NCBI RefSeq assembly: GCF_963678635.1
Contig: NC_087070.1
Span: 45,613,467-45,677,466 of the forward strand
Length of the DNA stretch: 64,000 bases
Reading direction: 5' to 3'
Source: Symsagittifera roscoffensis
Taxonomy: Eukaryota; Xenacoelomorpha; Acoela; Convolutidae
The notes below the pieces were generated by a model. That model saw only the letters and a program-made list of their open reading frames with translations. It did no database searches and was not told the DNA's origin. The position numbers and the translations under genes were made by a program. Position 1 is the first letter of the stretch, and every line of letters begins with the position of its first letter. Below are positions 52,600 through 64,000 of the stretch, piece by piece.

Positions 52600-55085
52600 T
52601 GATTTCAGTCTGAAACGAATCAACTAAAAACAGCTTCCGCCATGCTTCGAAAAAGTAACTTTTAGCAAACCCATTTGCGGTCTATAAAATAACTTGAATT
52701 ATTTCAAAGTTTCAGAGGTGGAATATCTTGCTTTGAAAAAATTCGCGAACTGATTCTTTCACTCTATAAAATAGCTTGAAACGTATCAAACTTTCATAGC
52801 TTAAATAGCTTGCTTCGAAGAAAAAATTTTGCGAACCGATTTGCAGTCTATAAAATAGCTTAACATGTTAAAAAGTTTCAGAACTGGAATAGCTTGCTTA
52901 GAAAAACTCAATTTTTAGCAAACTGATTTGGTCTTAAATAACTTGAAGTATTTCAAATTTTCTTAGCTTGAATAGGTTGCTTTAAAAAAATTCGCGAACC
53001 GATTCGCAGTCTATGAAATAACTTGAATTATATCATATTTTTAGAGCTGGAATATCTTGCCAAGAAAAACTGATGCAGTCTATGAATAGCTTGCCGAATA
53101 AAAAATTTTTCGTGAACCGATTCGCTTCACGAATTATTTTGAAGTATTTAAAAGATTCATAGCTGACACAGCTGTTTTAGAAGCACTAATTTTTTTGCCA
53201 TCCAGCTCGGTTCATGGATTAATTTAAATATTCTTGTGGACTGATTCCCTCTAAGTTTTATAGCTTGCCTAGAAAAACTTTAAATTTTCGCACTTCGATT
53301 CGAGCTTCGAATTTTTTTGAACTAATTCATAACTTGAACAGCTTGCGTAGAAAAATTAAGCTTACGCCTATGAAGCTTACGCCTAAATTAAGCTTACGCC
53401 TAATTATGCCTATGAAAACCTTTTTTTCGTGAAACCATTCGTTTAGTGAAACAACTTGGAATAAATCAAACTTTTGTTTTTTGGTTAGTTTGCCTGAGAA
53501 TAACTTTCGTGTGATTTGCTTCTCTCAATTAAATAAGTTGAAATATTTCAAAAACGCATTGATTGAATAGCTTGCATAGGAAAGTGTTAACTGATGCAAA
53601 AACAATTCGCTCTATGAAATAATTTGAAATCATTCAAAGTTTCAGCGCTTGAGCAGCCTTCATAGGAAATGTTTGCGAAACCATTCAATTTAGATGACGA
53701 AATGTTTTAAATTCATCGCTCGATTAGATCCCTCCGAAAAATTTTCAGGGCCCCGATTTTTGCCCTCCGATTTCCTTCACTTAACAATTTGCCCTCCGAT
53801 TTCCTTCATTTAACAATTTGCCCTCCAATTTCCTTCATTTAACAATTTGAAAAATTTCAAAGTTTACTTGCTTAAATAGCTTGCGTAGGAACACTTACAC
53901 TTCTCGGAAAACGTTTTGGTCTGAAAAACAACCTGAAATTTGTCAAATCACCATCGCTTGATTAGCTTCTTAAAATTTTTTTGTTCGTCAATCGGTTCGC
54001 TTGATGAAATAACTTAGTTTGTTAGATAGAATGTCTTGCTAAGAAAAAATATATTTTTCCGCGAACTGACTAGCTGTATGAAACAACCTGAATTGTTTCG
54101 AAGTTTTTTTCGCTTAAATAGCCTTCTAAGAAAATTTAGTGTTTGCCAACTGATACGCTCTATGAAACGACCTAAATTATTTCAAAATTTTTTCACTTGG
54201 AAGGCTTCAATAGAAATTTTTTCGCCATCCAATTTCCTTTGTGAGTTAGCTTGAAATTTTTATGGCTTGAATAGCTTGTTTAAGAAAAATCCTTGTTCGC
54301 GAACCGAATTGGTCTATAGAAATAGTTCAAATCTTTATAGCTTGAATTGCTTGCCTATGATAAACTCTCTTTTCGCGAATCAATTCGGTCTCTGAAATAA
54401 TTTGAAATAATTCTCAAAGTTTCATCGGTTGAATTGCTCAAATTGAAAAACTAAAACTTTGGCCTTCCGATTTCCTTAGTGAAATAACTTCAAATAGTTC
54501 AAAGTTTTATGTGAGTTAGCTTGAAATTTTTATGGCTTATATAGCTTGTTTAAGAAAAACTCACTTCTCGGGAACCGATTCAGTGTATGAAATAACTTGA
54601 AATATTTCAATGTTTTGTCGGTCTAATGACTCCAATTGAAACACTAAAACTTTCGCCATCCAATTCTCTTCGTGAAATAACTTGCAAACTTTCAAAGTTT
54701 CATTGCTTGAGTAGTTTGGGTAGGAAAACCTAAACTTCTCCAAAAAAATTGTTTTGCTCTAAAAACAACTTGAAATTCTTTAAAGTTATCGCTTGATTAG
54801 CTTGAATCAAAACTAAAACTTTTAAGTAGGAAATTTTTTCAATTTTTCCGGACTGATTCGCTTCATCAAAATTTTCAATTAATTTTGTAGATGTAATAGC
54901 TTGCTTAGAAAAACTTAAATTTTTCTCCATCCGATTTGCTTTTTTATTTAATTTGAAATATTTTAAAGTTTCATAGCTTGAAAGGCTTCGAAGAGAGCCT
55001 TTAATTTTTCGCCATCCAATTCCCTGCGTGAATTAGCTTGAAATATTTAAAAGTTTCATGGCTTGACAAGCTTGCTTAGAAAAAC
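52600..55085 (+). repeat. Degenerate satellite, period roughly 85 bp
   Basis: A variable unit containing GAACCGATTCG, CTATGAAATAACTTGAAAT, TTTCAAAGTTTCATAG, CTTGAATAGCTTGCTTAG and AAAAACTT recurs throughout. Successive markers near 52,692, 52,776, 52,860, 52,932 and 53,021 give spacings of 72-89 bases; spacing is looser further right. About 25-30 units in 2.5 kb. Inside is a cleaner sub-array of three 31-bp units (CCTCCGATTTCCTTCATTTA) at about 53,757-53,830. Units have diverged a lot, so the array is old. Confidence 0.75.
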
Positions 55086-55129
55086 TTGAACAACGAACAT
55101 TTAATCTTGGAGACACGCTTGCTAGTTTT

Positions 55130-55589
55130 TATAAACTTGAACCTTCTCGCACAGGATTTTTAGGATAAAAATCTATTTAATTGGAGTTTTATTGTCAGTG
55201 TCTATAAAAGTGGAAAATACTAGGTTATATTTGGTATAGGGACTCTTTTTCGTTCCCCCTCCACCTGCAAAATTTTACTTGTGAAATTTTGGTCACTTTA
55301 TCGGATGTTACTAAAATTGGCACGCGAACTAAGAAGGCCATGTCAAACATAATTGGTCTTCATGTTTAACCTTGTAAAACCCCTCGTTACACAAAAAAAA
55401 ATGATGCTTATGGTGGGGGGGTAAGCAAGAAAACAGAGGCGAAATAGGTTTTAATGAAATACAGTATAATCCAATTTAAATTGGTTTTAATTGATTATTT
55501 TACACTTTTATAGACACAGAAAATAAAACTCAAATTTAATCGACTCTTATCCTAAGGAGTGTTGTGCGAGAGTGTTCTCAAGTTTATAC
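55130..55589. mobile_element. 460-bp element with about 90-bp imperfect inverted repeats
   Basis: The left arm (55,130-55,217: ATAAACTTGA, CTCGCACA, TTAGGATAA, GAGTTTTATT, GTGTCTATAAAAGTG) and right arm (about 55,499-55,589) are imperfect reverse complements. The 280-base centre has no ORF of note. This resembles a foldback or long-TIR MITE; no clear target duplication was found. Confidence 0.6.
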
Positions 55590-55687
55590 CTCGCTGTTCA
55601 AATAATGTTTGTTTCGTTTTTAAGCTCTTTAGCAGTTACATTTAAAATTGCTCTTTGTTGTGTTTGAATTGCTCTGGTCTTGAACCT

Positions 55688-58600
55688 CCGTTTTTAAGCT
55701 GTTAACAATGTTAAAAACTTCCTTGAACTTGAACTTTTTTGTGGTATTTGAATTACAAAAGGTATAGTTGCACTATAGCCGAAAAAACCAAAGACTAATT
55801 CCAACCAACGAAATAAAATGAACGAGGGGTATTCTAAAAACACGAAAATTGTGTATTATTGAAAAAAAGTCATCTGCAAAAGAACTAACGGAAAGTTTTC
55901 AAACTGCTATATTGATGATAAAAGCAACTGCACAAGGATCTACGTGAATATCTAGAAATTTAATTAAATTGGCGAACAAAGATAAGAAACGACGCTCCCA
56001 CTCAAATGGTCGAAAAACGTGTCCTTTTACAACGCGATCAAGGGTTTCTACAAAAAAAAACATTCTACACTGAGCAAACAATCCGAGCAATATGAGGTCA
56101 AAATAACTTACTAATGCTTTTTGAATAACCCGATGGAATTGACGAGGTTTATACCATTCAATAATCGGTATGGAAAAAAAACTGAGCTAAATGATTACCA
56201 TTGAGAGCAATCGCGTGATTACATGTAATTTCTATTTCTATCTAAGAAAAAATAACACATTGAACCCTTCTCGTATTATGAATGAATGTCCGACCAGACC
56301 AATTTAGCACCAGTAAATGTTAAAAATAACATTCCTTTCATGCCCAGTTTGTGTTTATTTCCCTCTTCAAACGAAGCACAATTCCTTTATTTTTCATGGA
56401 ATAAAGCCTTTCGACGCTTTACAAAGAATAGTAGAAGAAGATTCTATTTCTCCGTAACATTTTTGAAACAAATCCGAGAACAAAAAGTTATCAGCAACAG
56501 AAGCATATGAGAGATATTGCATAATAGTAAGCAATGACAACTTGACAACATTGAAGAGAGCAGACTAAAGGCAAATTAATAGCCCACCTAATGTCTACCC
56601 TTAAGATGATAATTTTCTAATAAACTACCTCCTAAACTACCTCTGTATAAATTTTTTGCAATTAAGGTCAATTTATCCGGGTGGAGAATATTCAGGCTTG
56701 TTTCCACAATTTATTTTAACTCACCTTAAGATCCACATCGAAAGCAAAAACGCAGTACCATTTATTGTACCTCGAAAACCAATCCTATCCAACTCAGCTA
56801 CTAATCTATTTTCCACTATTTTTTCGCTATTTTTCAACCACTCTAGCATCTTTTATACTTACAGAATATTACCTTGGAAAACGAGCAGAAAATCAACAAA
56901 GAAAGTGGACAGAAAATGTATCTTGAAAAGTTTTGAACATTTTTCAAATCAGAAAGGATGTTAGTGTTAGGAACTTTGTTCTTTTTGGGAAAAGCACCTC
57001 ATCTGGGAGGCATAGACAATTTTTAATTTGAAAAGCGCAAACATCATCTTATTTGGCTAATGCAAATATTACATTAAAAATATACTTCCGACTATATCGT
57101 GTTAGCTGTAGTTAGCTATATTTAAATGCGGGCTTCAGAAAATTATATTGTTCAACTTCGAAAATTTTGAAATTCTCAACCATGTAATTAGTGTTTGTCA
57201 GGGTACTCTCAGGAATTGCAAATTTTGCCTCCTAGGGTGACTGCTCAAATGCTTTTAGTTTCCGAGATATGACTTTTTTTAAATGATTTTTGTTTTAAAA
57301 CTCTCAGAAAACTTGGATTTGCTAAGCTCCACAAGTTGTTAATTTGTCAACTCTGTAGTTGGCTACTGTTACGGTCTTCTCAGGTTTTGCAAAACGGAAC
57401 TCAAAATGTGACTGCTCCGTATCCGTAATTTTCCGTATCCGAGGTTTGACGTTTTTAATTTATTTTTTCTAAAACTTGGATTCAAAATTTGCAAAGTTTG
57501 AAATTCCTAGCCTTGTAATTAGGTACTGTCAGGGTTTTCTCAGGCTTTGAAAATCCTGTCTCCGAACTTGACTGCTCAAATGCTTTAAAGTTTCCGAGAT
57601 CTAACGCTTTGTATGATTTTTTAAAGAAATTTTCAGAAATCTTATAATTGATAAACCTGATAAAATTCGAAATTGTCAACCTTCTGGTAGGCTGCTGTCA
57701 AGGTCTTCTCTAGAGGTTTATGTCTAGACTCCAATCTTGAGCTGTTTTTAAGCTGTTAACAATGTTAAAAACTTCCTTGAACTTGAACTTTTTTGTGGTA
57801 TTTGAATTACAAAAGGTATAGTTGCACTATAGCCGAAAAAACCAAAGACTAATTCCAACCAACGAAATAAAATGAACGAGGGGTATTCTAAAAACATGAA
57901 AAATGTGTAATATCGAAAAAAAGTCATCTGCAAAAGAACTAACGGAAAGTTTTCAAACTGCTATATTGATGATAAAAGCAACTGCACAAGGATCTACGTG
58001 AATACCTAGAAATTTAATTAAATTGGCGAACAAAGATAAGAAACGAGGCTCCCACTCAAATGGTCGAAAAACGTGTCCTTTTACAACGCGATCAAGGGTT
58101 TCTACAAAAAAAAACTTTCTACACTGAGCAAACAATCCGAGCAATATGAGGTCAAAATAACTTACTAATGCTTTTTTTGAATAACCCGATGGAATTGACG
58201 AGGCTTATAACATTCAATAATCGGTATGGAAAAAAACTGAGCTAAATGATTACCATTGAGGGCAATCGCGTGATTACATGTAATTTCTATTTCTATCTAA
58301 GAAAAAATAACACATTGAACCCTTCTCGTATTATGAATGAATGTCCGACCAGACCAATTTAGCACCAGTAAATGTTAAAAATAACATTCCTTTCATGCCC
58401 AGTTTGTGTTTATTTCCCTCTTCAAACGAAGCACAATTCCTTTATTTTTCATGGAATAAAGCCTTTCGACGCTTTACAAAGAATAGTAGAAGAAGATTCT
58501 ATTTCTCCGTAACATTTTTGAAACAAATCCGAGAACAAAAAGTTATCAGCAACAGAAGCATATGAGAGATATTGCATAATAGTAAGCAATGACAACATTG

Positions 58601-61600
58601 AAGAGAGCAGACTAAAGGCAAATTAATAGCCCACCTAATGTCTACCCTAAAGATGATAATTTTCTAATAAACTACCTCCTAAACTACCTGTGTATAAATT
58701 TTTTGCAATTAAGGTCAATTTATCCGGGTGGAGAGTATTCAGGCTTGTTTCCACAATTTATTTTAACTCACCTTAAGATCCACATCGAAAGCAAAAACGC
58801 AGTACCATTTATTGTACCTCGAAAACCAATCCTATCCAACTCAGCTACTAATCTATTTTCCACTATTTTTTCGCTATTTTTCAACCACTAGCATTTTTTA
58901 TATTTACAGAATATTACCTTGGAAAACGAGCAGAAAATCAACAAAGAAAGTGGACAGAAAATGTATCTTGAAAAGTTTTGAACATTTTTCAAATCAGAAA
59001 GGATGTTAGTGTTAGGAACTTTGTTCTTTTTGGGAAAAGCACCTCATCTGGGAGGCATAGACAATTTTTAATTTGAAAAGCGCAAACATCTCATTTGGCT
59101 AATGCAAATATTACATTAAAAATATACTTCCGACTATATCGTGTTAGCTGTAGTTAGCTATATTTAAATGCGGGCTTCAGAAAATTATATTGTTCAACTT
59201 CGAAAATTTTGAAATTCTCAACCATGTAATTAGTGTTTGTCAGGGTACTCTCAGGAATTGCAAATTTTGCCTCCTAGGGTGACTGCTCAAATGCTTTTAG
59301 TTTCCGAGATATGACTTTTTTTAATGATTTTTGTTTTAAAAGTTCTCAGAAAACTTGGATTTGCTAAGCTCCACAAGTTGTTAATTTGTCAACTCTGTAG
59401 TTGGCTACTGTTACGGTCTTCTCAGGTTTTGCAAAACGGAACTCAAAATGTGACTGCTCCGTATCCGTAATTTTCCGTATCCGAGGTTTGACGTTTTTAA
59501 TTTATTTTTTCTAAAACTTGGATTCAAAATTTGCAAAGTTTGAAATTCCTAGCCTTGTAATTAGGTACTGTCAGGGTTTTCTCAGGCTTTGAAAATCCTG
59601 TCTCCGAACTTGACTGCTCAAATGCTTTAAAGTTTCCGAGATCTAACGCTTTGTATGATTTTTTAAAGAAATTTTCAGAAATCTTATAATTAATAAACCT
59701 GATAAAATTCGAAATTGTCAACCTTCTGGTAGGCTGCTGTCAAGGTCTTCTCCAGAGGTTTATGTCTAGACTCCAATCTTGAGCTGTTTTTAAGCTGTTA
59801 ACAATGTTAAAAACTTCCTTGAACTTGAACTTTTTTGTGGTATTTGAATTACAAAAGGTATAGTTGCACTATAGCCGAAAAAACCAAAGACTAATTCCAA
59901 CCAACGAAATAAAATGAACGAGGGGTATTCTAAAAACACGAAAAATGTGTATTATCGAAAAAAAGTCATCTGCAAAAGAACTAACGGAAAGTTTTCAAAC
60001 TGCTATATTGATGATAAAAGCAACTGCACAAGGATCTACGTGAATACCTAGAAATTTAATTAAATTGGCGAACAAAGATAAGAAACGAGGCTCCCACTCA
60101 AATGGTCGAAAAACGTGTCCTTTTACAACGCGATCAAGGGTTTCTACAAAAAAAAAAACATTCTACACTGAGCAAACAATCCGAGCAATATGAGGTCAAA
60201 ATAACTTACTAATGCTTTTTGAATAACCCGATGGAATTGACGAGGCTTATAACATTCAATAATCGGTATGGAAAAAAACTGAGCTAAATGATTACCATTG
60301 AGAGCAATCGCGTGATTACATGTAATTTCTATTTCTGTCTAAGAAAAAATAACACATTGAACCCTTCTCGTATTATGAATGAATGTCCGACCAGACCAAT
60401 TTAGCACCAGTAAATGTTAAAAATAACATTCCTTTCATGCCCAGTTTGTGTTTATTTCCCTCTTCAAACGAAGCACAATTCCTTTATTTTTCATGGAATA
60501 AAGCCTTTCGACGCTTTACAAAGAATAGTAGAAGAAGATTCTATTTCTCCGTAACATTTTTGAAACAAATCCGAGAACAAAAAGTTATCAGCAACAGAAG
60601 CATATGAGAGATATTGCATAATAGTAAGCAATGGCAACTTGACAACATTGAAGAGAGCAGACTAAGGGCAAATTAATAGCCCACCTAATGTCTACCCTAA
60701 AGATGATAATTTTCTAATAAACTACCTCCTAAACTACCTGTGTATAAATTTTTTGCAATTAAGGTCAATTTATCCGGGTGGAGAATATTCAGGCTTGTTT
60801 CCACAATTTATTTTAACTCACCTTAAGATCCACATCGAAAGCAAAAACGCAGTACCATTTATTGTACCTCGAAAACCAATCCTATCCAACTCAGCTACTA
60901 ATCTATTTTCCACTATTTTTTCGCTATTTTTCAACCACTCTAGCATTTTTTATACTTACAGAATATTACCTTGGAAAACGAGCAGAAAATCAACAAAGAA
61001 AGTGGACAGAAAATGTATCTTGAAAAGTTTTGAACATTTTGCAAATCAGAAAGGATGTTAATGTTAGGAACTTTGTTCTTTTTGGGAAAAGCACCTCATC
61101 TGGGAGGCATAGACAATTTTTAATTTGAAAAGCGCAAACATCATCTTATTTGGCTAATGCAAATATTACATTAAAAATATAGTTCCGACTATATCGTGTT
61201 AGCTGTAGTTAGCTATATTTAAATGCGGGCTTCAGAAAATTATATTGTTCAACTTCGAAAATTTTGAAATTCTCAACCATGTAATTAGTGTTTGTCAGGG
61301 TACTCTCAGGAATTGCAAATTTTGCCTCCTAGGGTGACTGCTCAAATGCTTTTAGTTTCCGAGATATGACTTTTTTTAAATGATTTTTGTTTTAAAAGTT
61401 CTCAGAAAACTTGGATTTGCTAAGCTCCACAAGTTGTTAATTTGTCAACTCTGTAGTTGGCTACTGTTACGGTCTTCTCAGGTTTTGCAAAACGGAACTC
61501 AAAATGTGACTGCTCCGTATCCGTAATTTTCCGTATCCGAGGTTTGACGTTTTTAATTTATTTTTTCTAAAACTTGGATTCAAAATTTGCAAAGTTTGAA

Positions 61601-63377
61601 ATTCCTAGCCTTGTAATTAGGTACTGTCAGGGTTTTCTCAGGCTTTGAAAATCCTGTCTCCGAACTTGACTGCTCAAATGCTTTAAAGTTTCCGAGATCT
61701 AACGCTTTGTATGATTTTTTAAAGAAATTTTCAGAAATCTTATAATTAATAAACCTGATAAAATTCGAAATTGTCAACCTTCTGGTAGGCTGCTGTCAAG
61801 GTCTTCTCTAGAGGTTTATGTCTAGACTCCAATCTTGAGCTGTTTTTAAGCTGTTAACAATGTTAAAAACTTCCTTGAACTTGAACTTTTTTGTGGTATT
61901 TGAATTACAAAAGGTATAGTTGCACTATAGCCGAAAAAACCAAAGACTAATTCCAACCAACGAAATAAAATGAACGAGGGGTATTCTAAAAACACGAAAA
62001 ATGTGTATTATCGAAAAAAAGTCATCTGCAAAAGAACTAACGGAAAGTTTTCAAACTGCTATATTGATGATAAAAGCAACTGCACAAGGATCTACGTGAA
62101 TACCTAGAAATTTAATTAAATTGGCGAACAAAGATAAGAAACGAGGCTCCCACTCAAATGGTCGAAAAACGTGTCCTTTTACAACGCGATCAAGGGTTTC
62201 TACAAAAAAAAAACATTCTACACTGAGCAAACAATCCGAGCAATATGAGGTCAAAATAACTTACTAATGCTTTTTGAATAACCCGATGGAATTGACGAGG
62301 CTTATAACATTCAATAATCGGTATGGAAAAAAACTGAGCTAAATGATTACCATTGAGAGCAATCGCGTGATTACATGTAATTTCTATTTCTATCTAAGAA
62401 AAAATAACACATTGAACCCTTCTCGTATTATGAATGAATGTCCGACCAGACCAATTTAGCACCAGTAAATGTTAAAAATAACATTCCTTTCATGCCCAGT
62501 TTGTGTTTATTTCCCTCTTCAAACGAAGCACAATTCCTTTATTTTTCATGGAATAAAGCCTTTCGACGCTTTACAAAGAATAGTAGAAGAAGAAAGGATG
62601 TTAGTGTTAGGAACTTTGTTCTTTTTGGGAAAAGCACCTCATCTGGGAGGCATAGACAATTTTTAATTTGAAAAGCGCAAACATCTCATTTGGCTAATGC
62701 AAATATTACATTAAAAATATACTTCCGACTATATCGTGTTAGCTGTAGTTAGCTATATTTAAATGCGGGCTTCAGAAAATTATATTGTTCAACTTCGAAA
62801 ATTTTGAAATTCTCAACCATGTAATTAGTGTTTGTCAGGGTACTCTCAGGAATTGCAAATTTTGCCTCCTAAGGTGACTGCTCAAATGCTTTTAGTTTCC
62901 GAGATATGACTTTTTTTTAATGATTTTTGTTTTAAAAGTTCTCAGAAAACTTAGATTTGCTAAGCTCCACAAACTGTTAATTTGTCAACTCTGTAGTTGG
63001 CTACTGTTACGGTCTTCTCAGGTTTTGCAAAACGGAACTCAAAATGTGACTGCTCCGTATCCGTAATTTTCCGTATCCGAGGTTTGACGTTTTTAATTTA
63101 TTCTTTTTAAAACTTGGATTCAAAATTTGCAAAGTTTGAAATTCCCAGCCTTGTAATTAGGTACTGTCAGGGTTTTCTCAGGCTTTAAAAATCCTGTCTC
63201 CGAACTTGACTGCTCAAATGCTTTAAAGTTTCCGAGATCTAACGCTTTGTATGATTTTTTAAAGAAATTTTCAGAAATCTTATAATTAATAAACCTGATA
63301 AAACTCGAAATTGTCAACCTTCTGGTAGGCTGCTGTCAAGGTCTTCTCTAGAGGTTTATGTCTAGACTCCAATCTTG
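55688..63377 (+). repeat. Tandem array of a 2.05-kb unit, four copies
   Basis: The marker GTTAACAATGTTAAAAACTT begins at 55,701, 57,755, 59,797 and 61,853, giving units of 2,054, 2,042 and 2,056 bases and a last copy that ends near 63,377. The copies are nearly identical, with small indels and point changes. Copy 4 lacks about 516 bases: its AGAAGAAGA at 62,587 joins directly to AAGGATGTTAGTG. The right 700 bases of each unit consist of four sub-repeats of about 165 bases (markers at 57,197, 57,366, 57,527 and 57,695 in copy 1). No plausible gene; the conserved short ORFs simply follow from copy identity. Confidence 0.95.
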
Positions 63378-64000
63378 GCTGCTCAACGGCTTTTATCTTC
63401 CTAGATTTGACGTTTTTTTTTAAGTTTTCAAAAGTTTTGAATAAAAAAGTTAATTTTCAAATTTTGAAATTGTTGACTATTGAATGGTGTGCTGTCAGCT
63501 TATTACTAACAGTTAAAGGTTAAGTCTTCATCCTAATTTTATTGGCTCAATCGTTTTAAGCTTTCACGTTACTTTGATATTTAAAGAATTTTCATTTAAA
63601 AAAATAAAACTAAGTTAAAAAGAGTGATATTTTTAAAAACTTTATGCGCCGGGTTAAACATTTGATGACAGCAATAGATATGCAAACGGACTAAGGATAA
63701 AAAGAGCCAAGTTAAACAAGAATCTCATTTATGAATTGAGTGATTTTGCAAATAAAACGGTTTCAAAAGTTTTTTTATTTATGGAAAGTGCAGCTGTAGG
63801 CTGTCGGCCATTTCACGGTTTTTCGTGGGTTAAAATTACGAAAATCCTAAACCCAGTAGTTTTGGATATTTCTCTATTCCAGTTTAAAAAGAACATTTCA
63901 GTTGAAATTAATTGTATTGTTTAATTTTCGAAATAAAAGCGTTGTTCGGTGATCTCGTCTATTGTTACGGTTGCTTTCGTTTCGTTGTTTTTCTTATATT
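63378..64000 (+). repeat. Right flank of the array, shared with UBA5 intron 2
   Basis: Another partial 165-bp sub-repeat (GCTGCTCAACGGCTTT...) continues past the last 2-kb unit, then a tail including TTGATGACAGCAATAGATATG, CAAGAATCTCATT and AGTTGAAATTAATTGTATTG that matches 18,380-18,650 in diverged form. This shows that the array expanded inside a dispersed element. The final 80 bases show nothing else. Confidence 0.6.

Noticed and set aside
56286-62671. Short ORFs conserved in each 2-kb unit (74, 102 and 65 residues)
   Set aside because: Their conservation equals that of the whole unit, including noncoding parts, and they match no family I know. Copy identity explains them.
55688-63377. 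CRISPR array or bacterial repeat system
   Set aside because: Units are 2 kb and contiguous without spacers, and the genes around are eukaryotic and intron-bearing.

Overview
The window is animal nuclear DNA. Two host genes have metazoan proteins, split into exons by GT-AG introns that are mostly long and AT-rich: UBA5 (E1 enzyme for UFM1) and PRPF4B (PRP4 pre-mRNA-splicing kinase), both on the + strand. The phylum cannot be fixed from this sequence. Both genes have a good splice acceptor 10-21 bases before the start codon with no visible upstream exon. That fits either a 5' UTR intron or spliced-leader trans-splicing, which is known in several invertebrate groups.

Bases 1 to about 16,150 (perhaps further) are the 3' part of a very large Ty3/gypsy-type LTR element, visibly more GC-rich than its surroundings. 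Parts in order: end of the aspartic protease, a pol ORF (RT, RNase H, long acidic spacer, integrase), an ORF with a macro-domain-like C-terminus, a 2,378-residue ORF with a coiled coil and an SGNH/GDSL hydrolase domain (plus a probable second, divergent one), a 596-residue ORF of unknown function, a polypurine tract and a presumed 3' LTR. The 5' end lies outside the window. The visible part looks whole and young. The hexamer CTTGAG is about ten times denser here than in the rest of the window, in several reading contexts and in noncoding parts too.

UBA5 (16,786-30,676, ten coding exons, 402 residues) begins just downstream of that element. PRPF4B (36,762-49,650, seven coding exons, about 903 residues) follows after 6 kb. 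Introns and spacer are packed with dispersed repeats: Helentron-like non-autonomous rolling-circle elements (asymmetric inverted repeat, 3' hairpin, CTTG end, T/T target), a hAT transposon relic with perfect 8-bp target duplication nested in one of them, a TIR-bearing MITE family, tRNA-derived SINE-like copies, a TTTA-rich 300-bp tandem repeat and a 970-bp tandem duplication.

From 49.7 kb to the end no gene is visible. This part holds a SINE-like copy, a degenerate satellite of roughly 85-bp period (52.6-55.1 kb), a 460-bp inverted-repeat element, and an array of four near-identical copies of a 2.05-kb unit (55.69-63.38 kb), one with a 0.5-kb internal deletion. Each unit carries 165-bp sub-repeats that also occur, diverged, in UBA5 intron 2.
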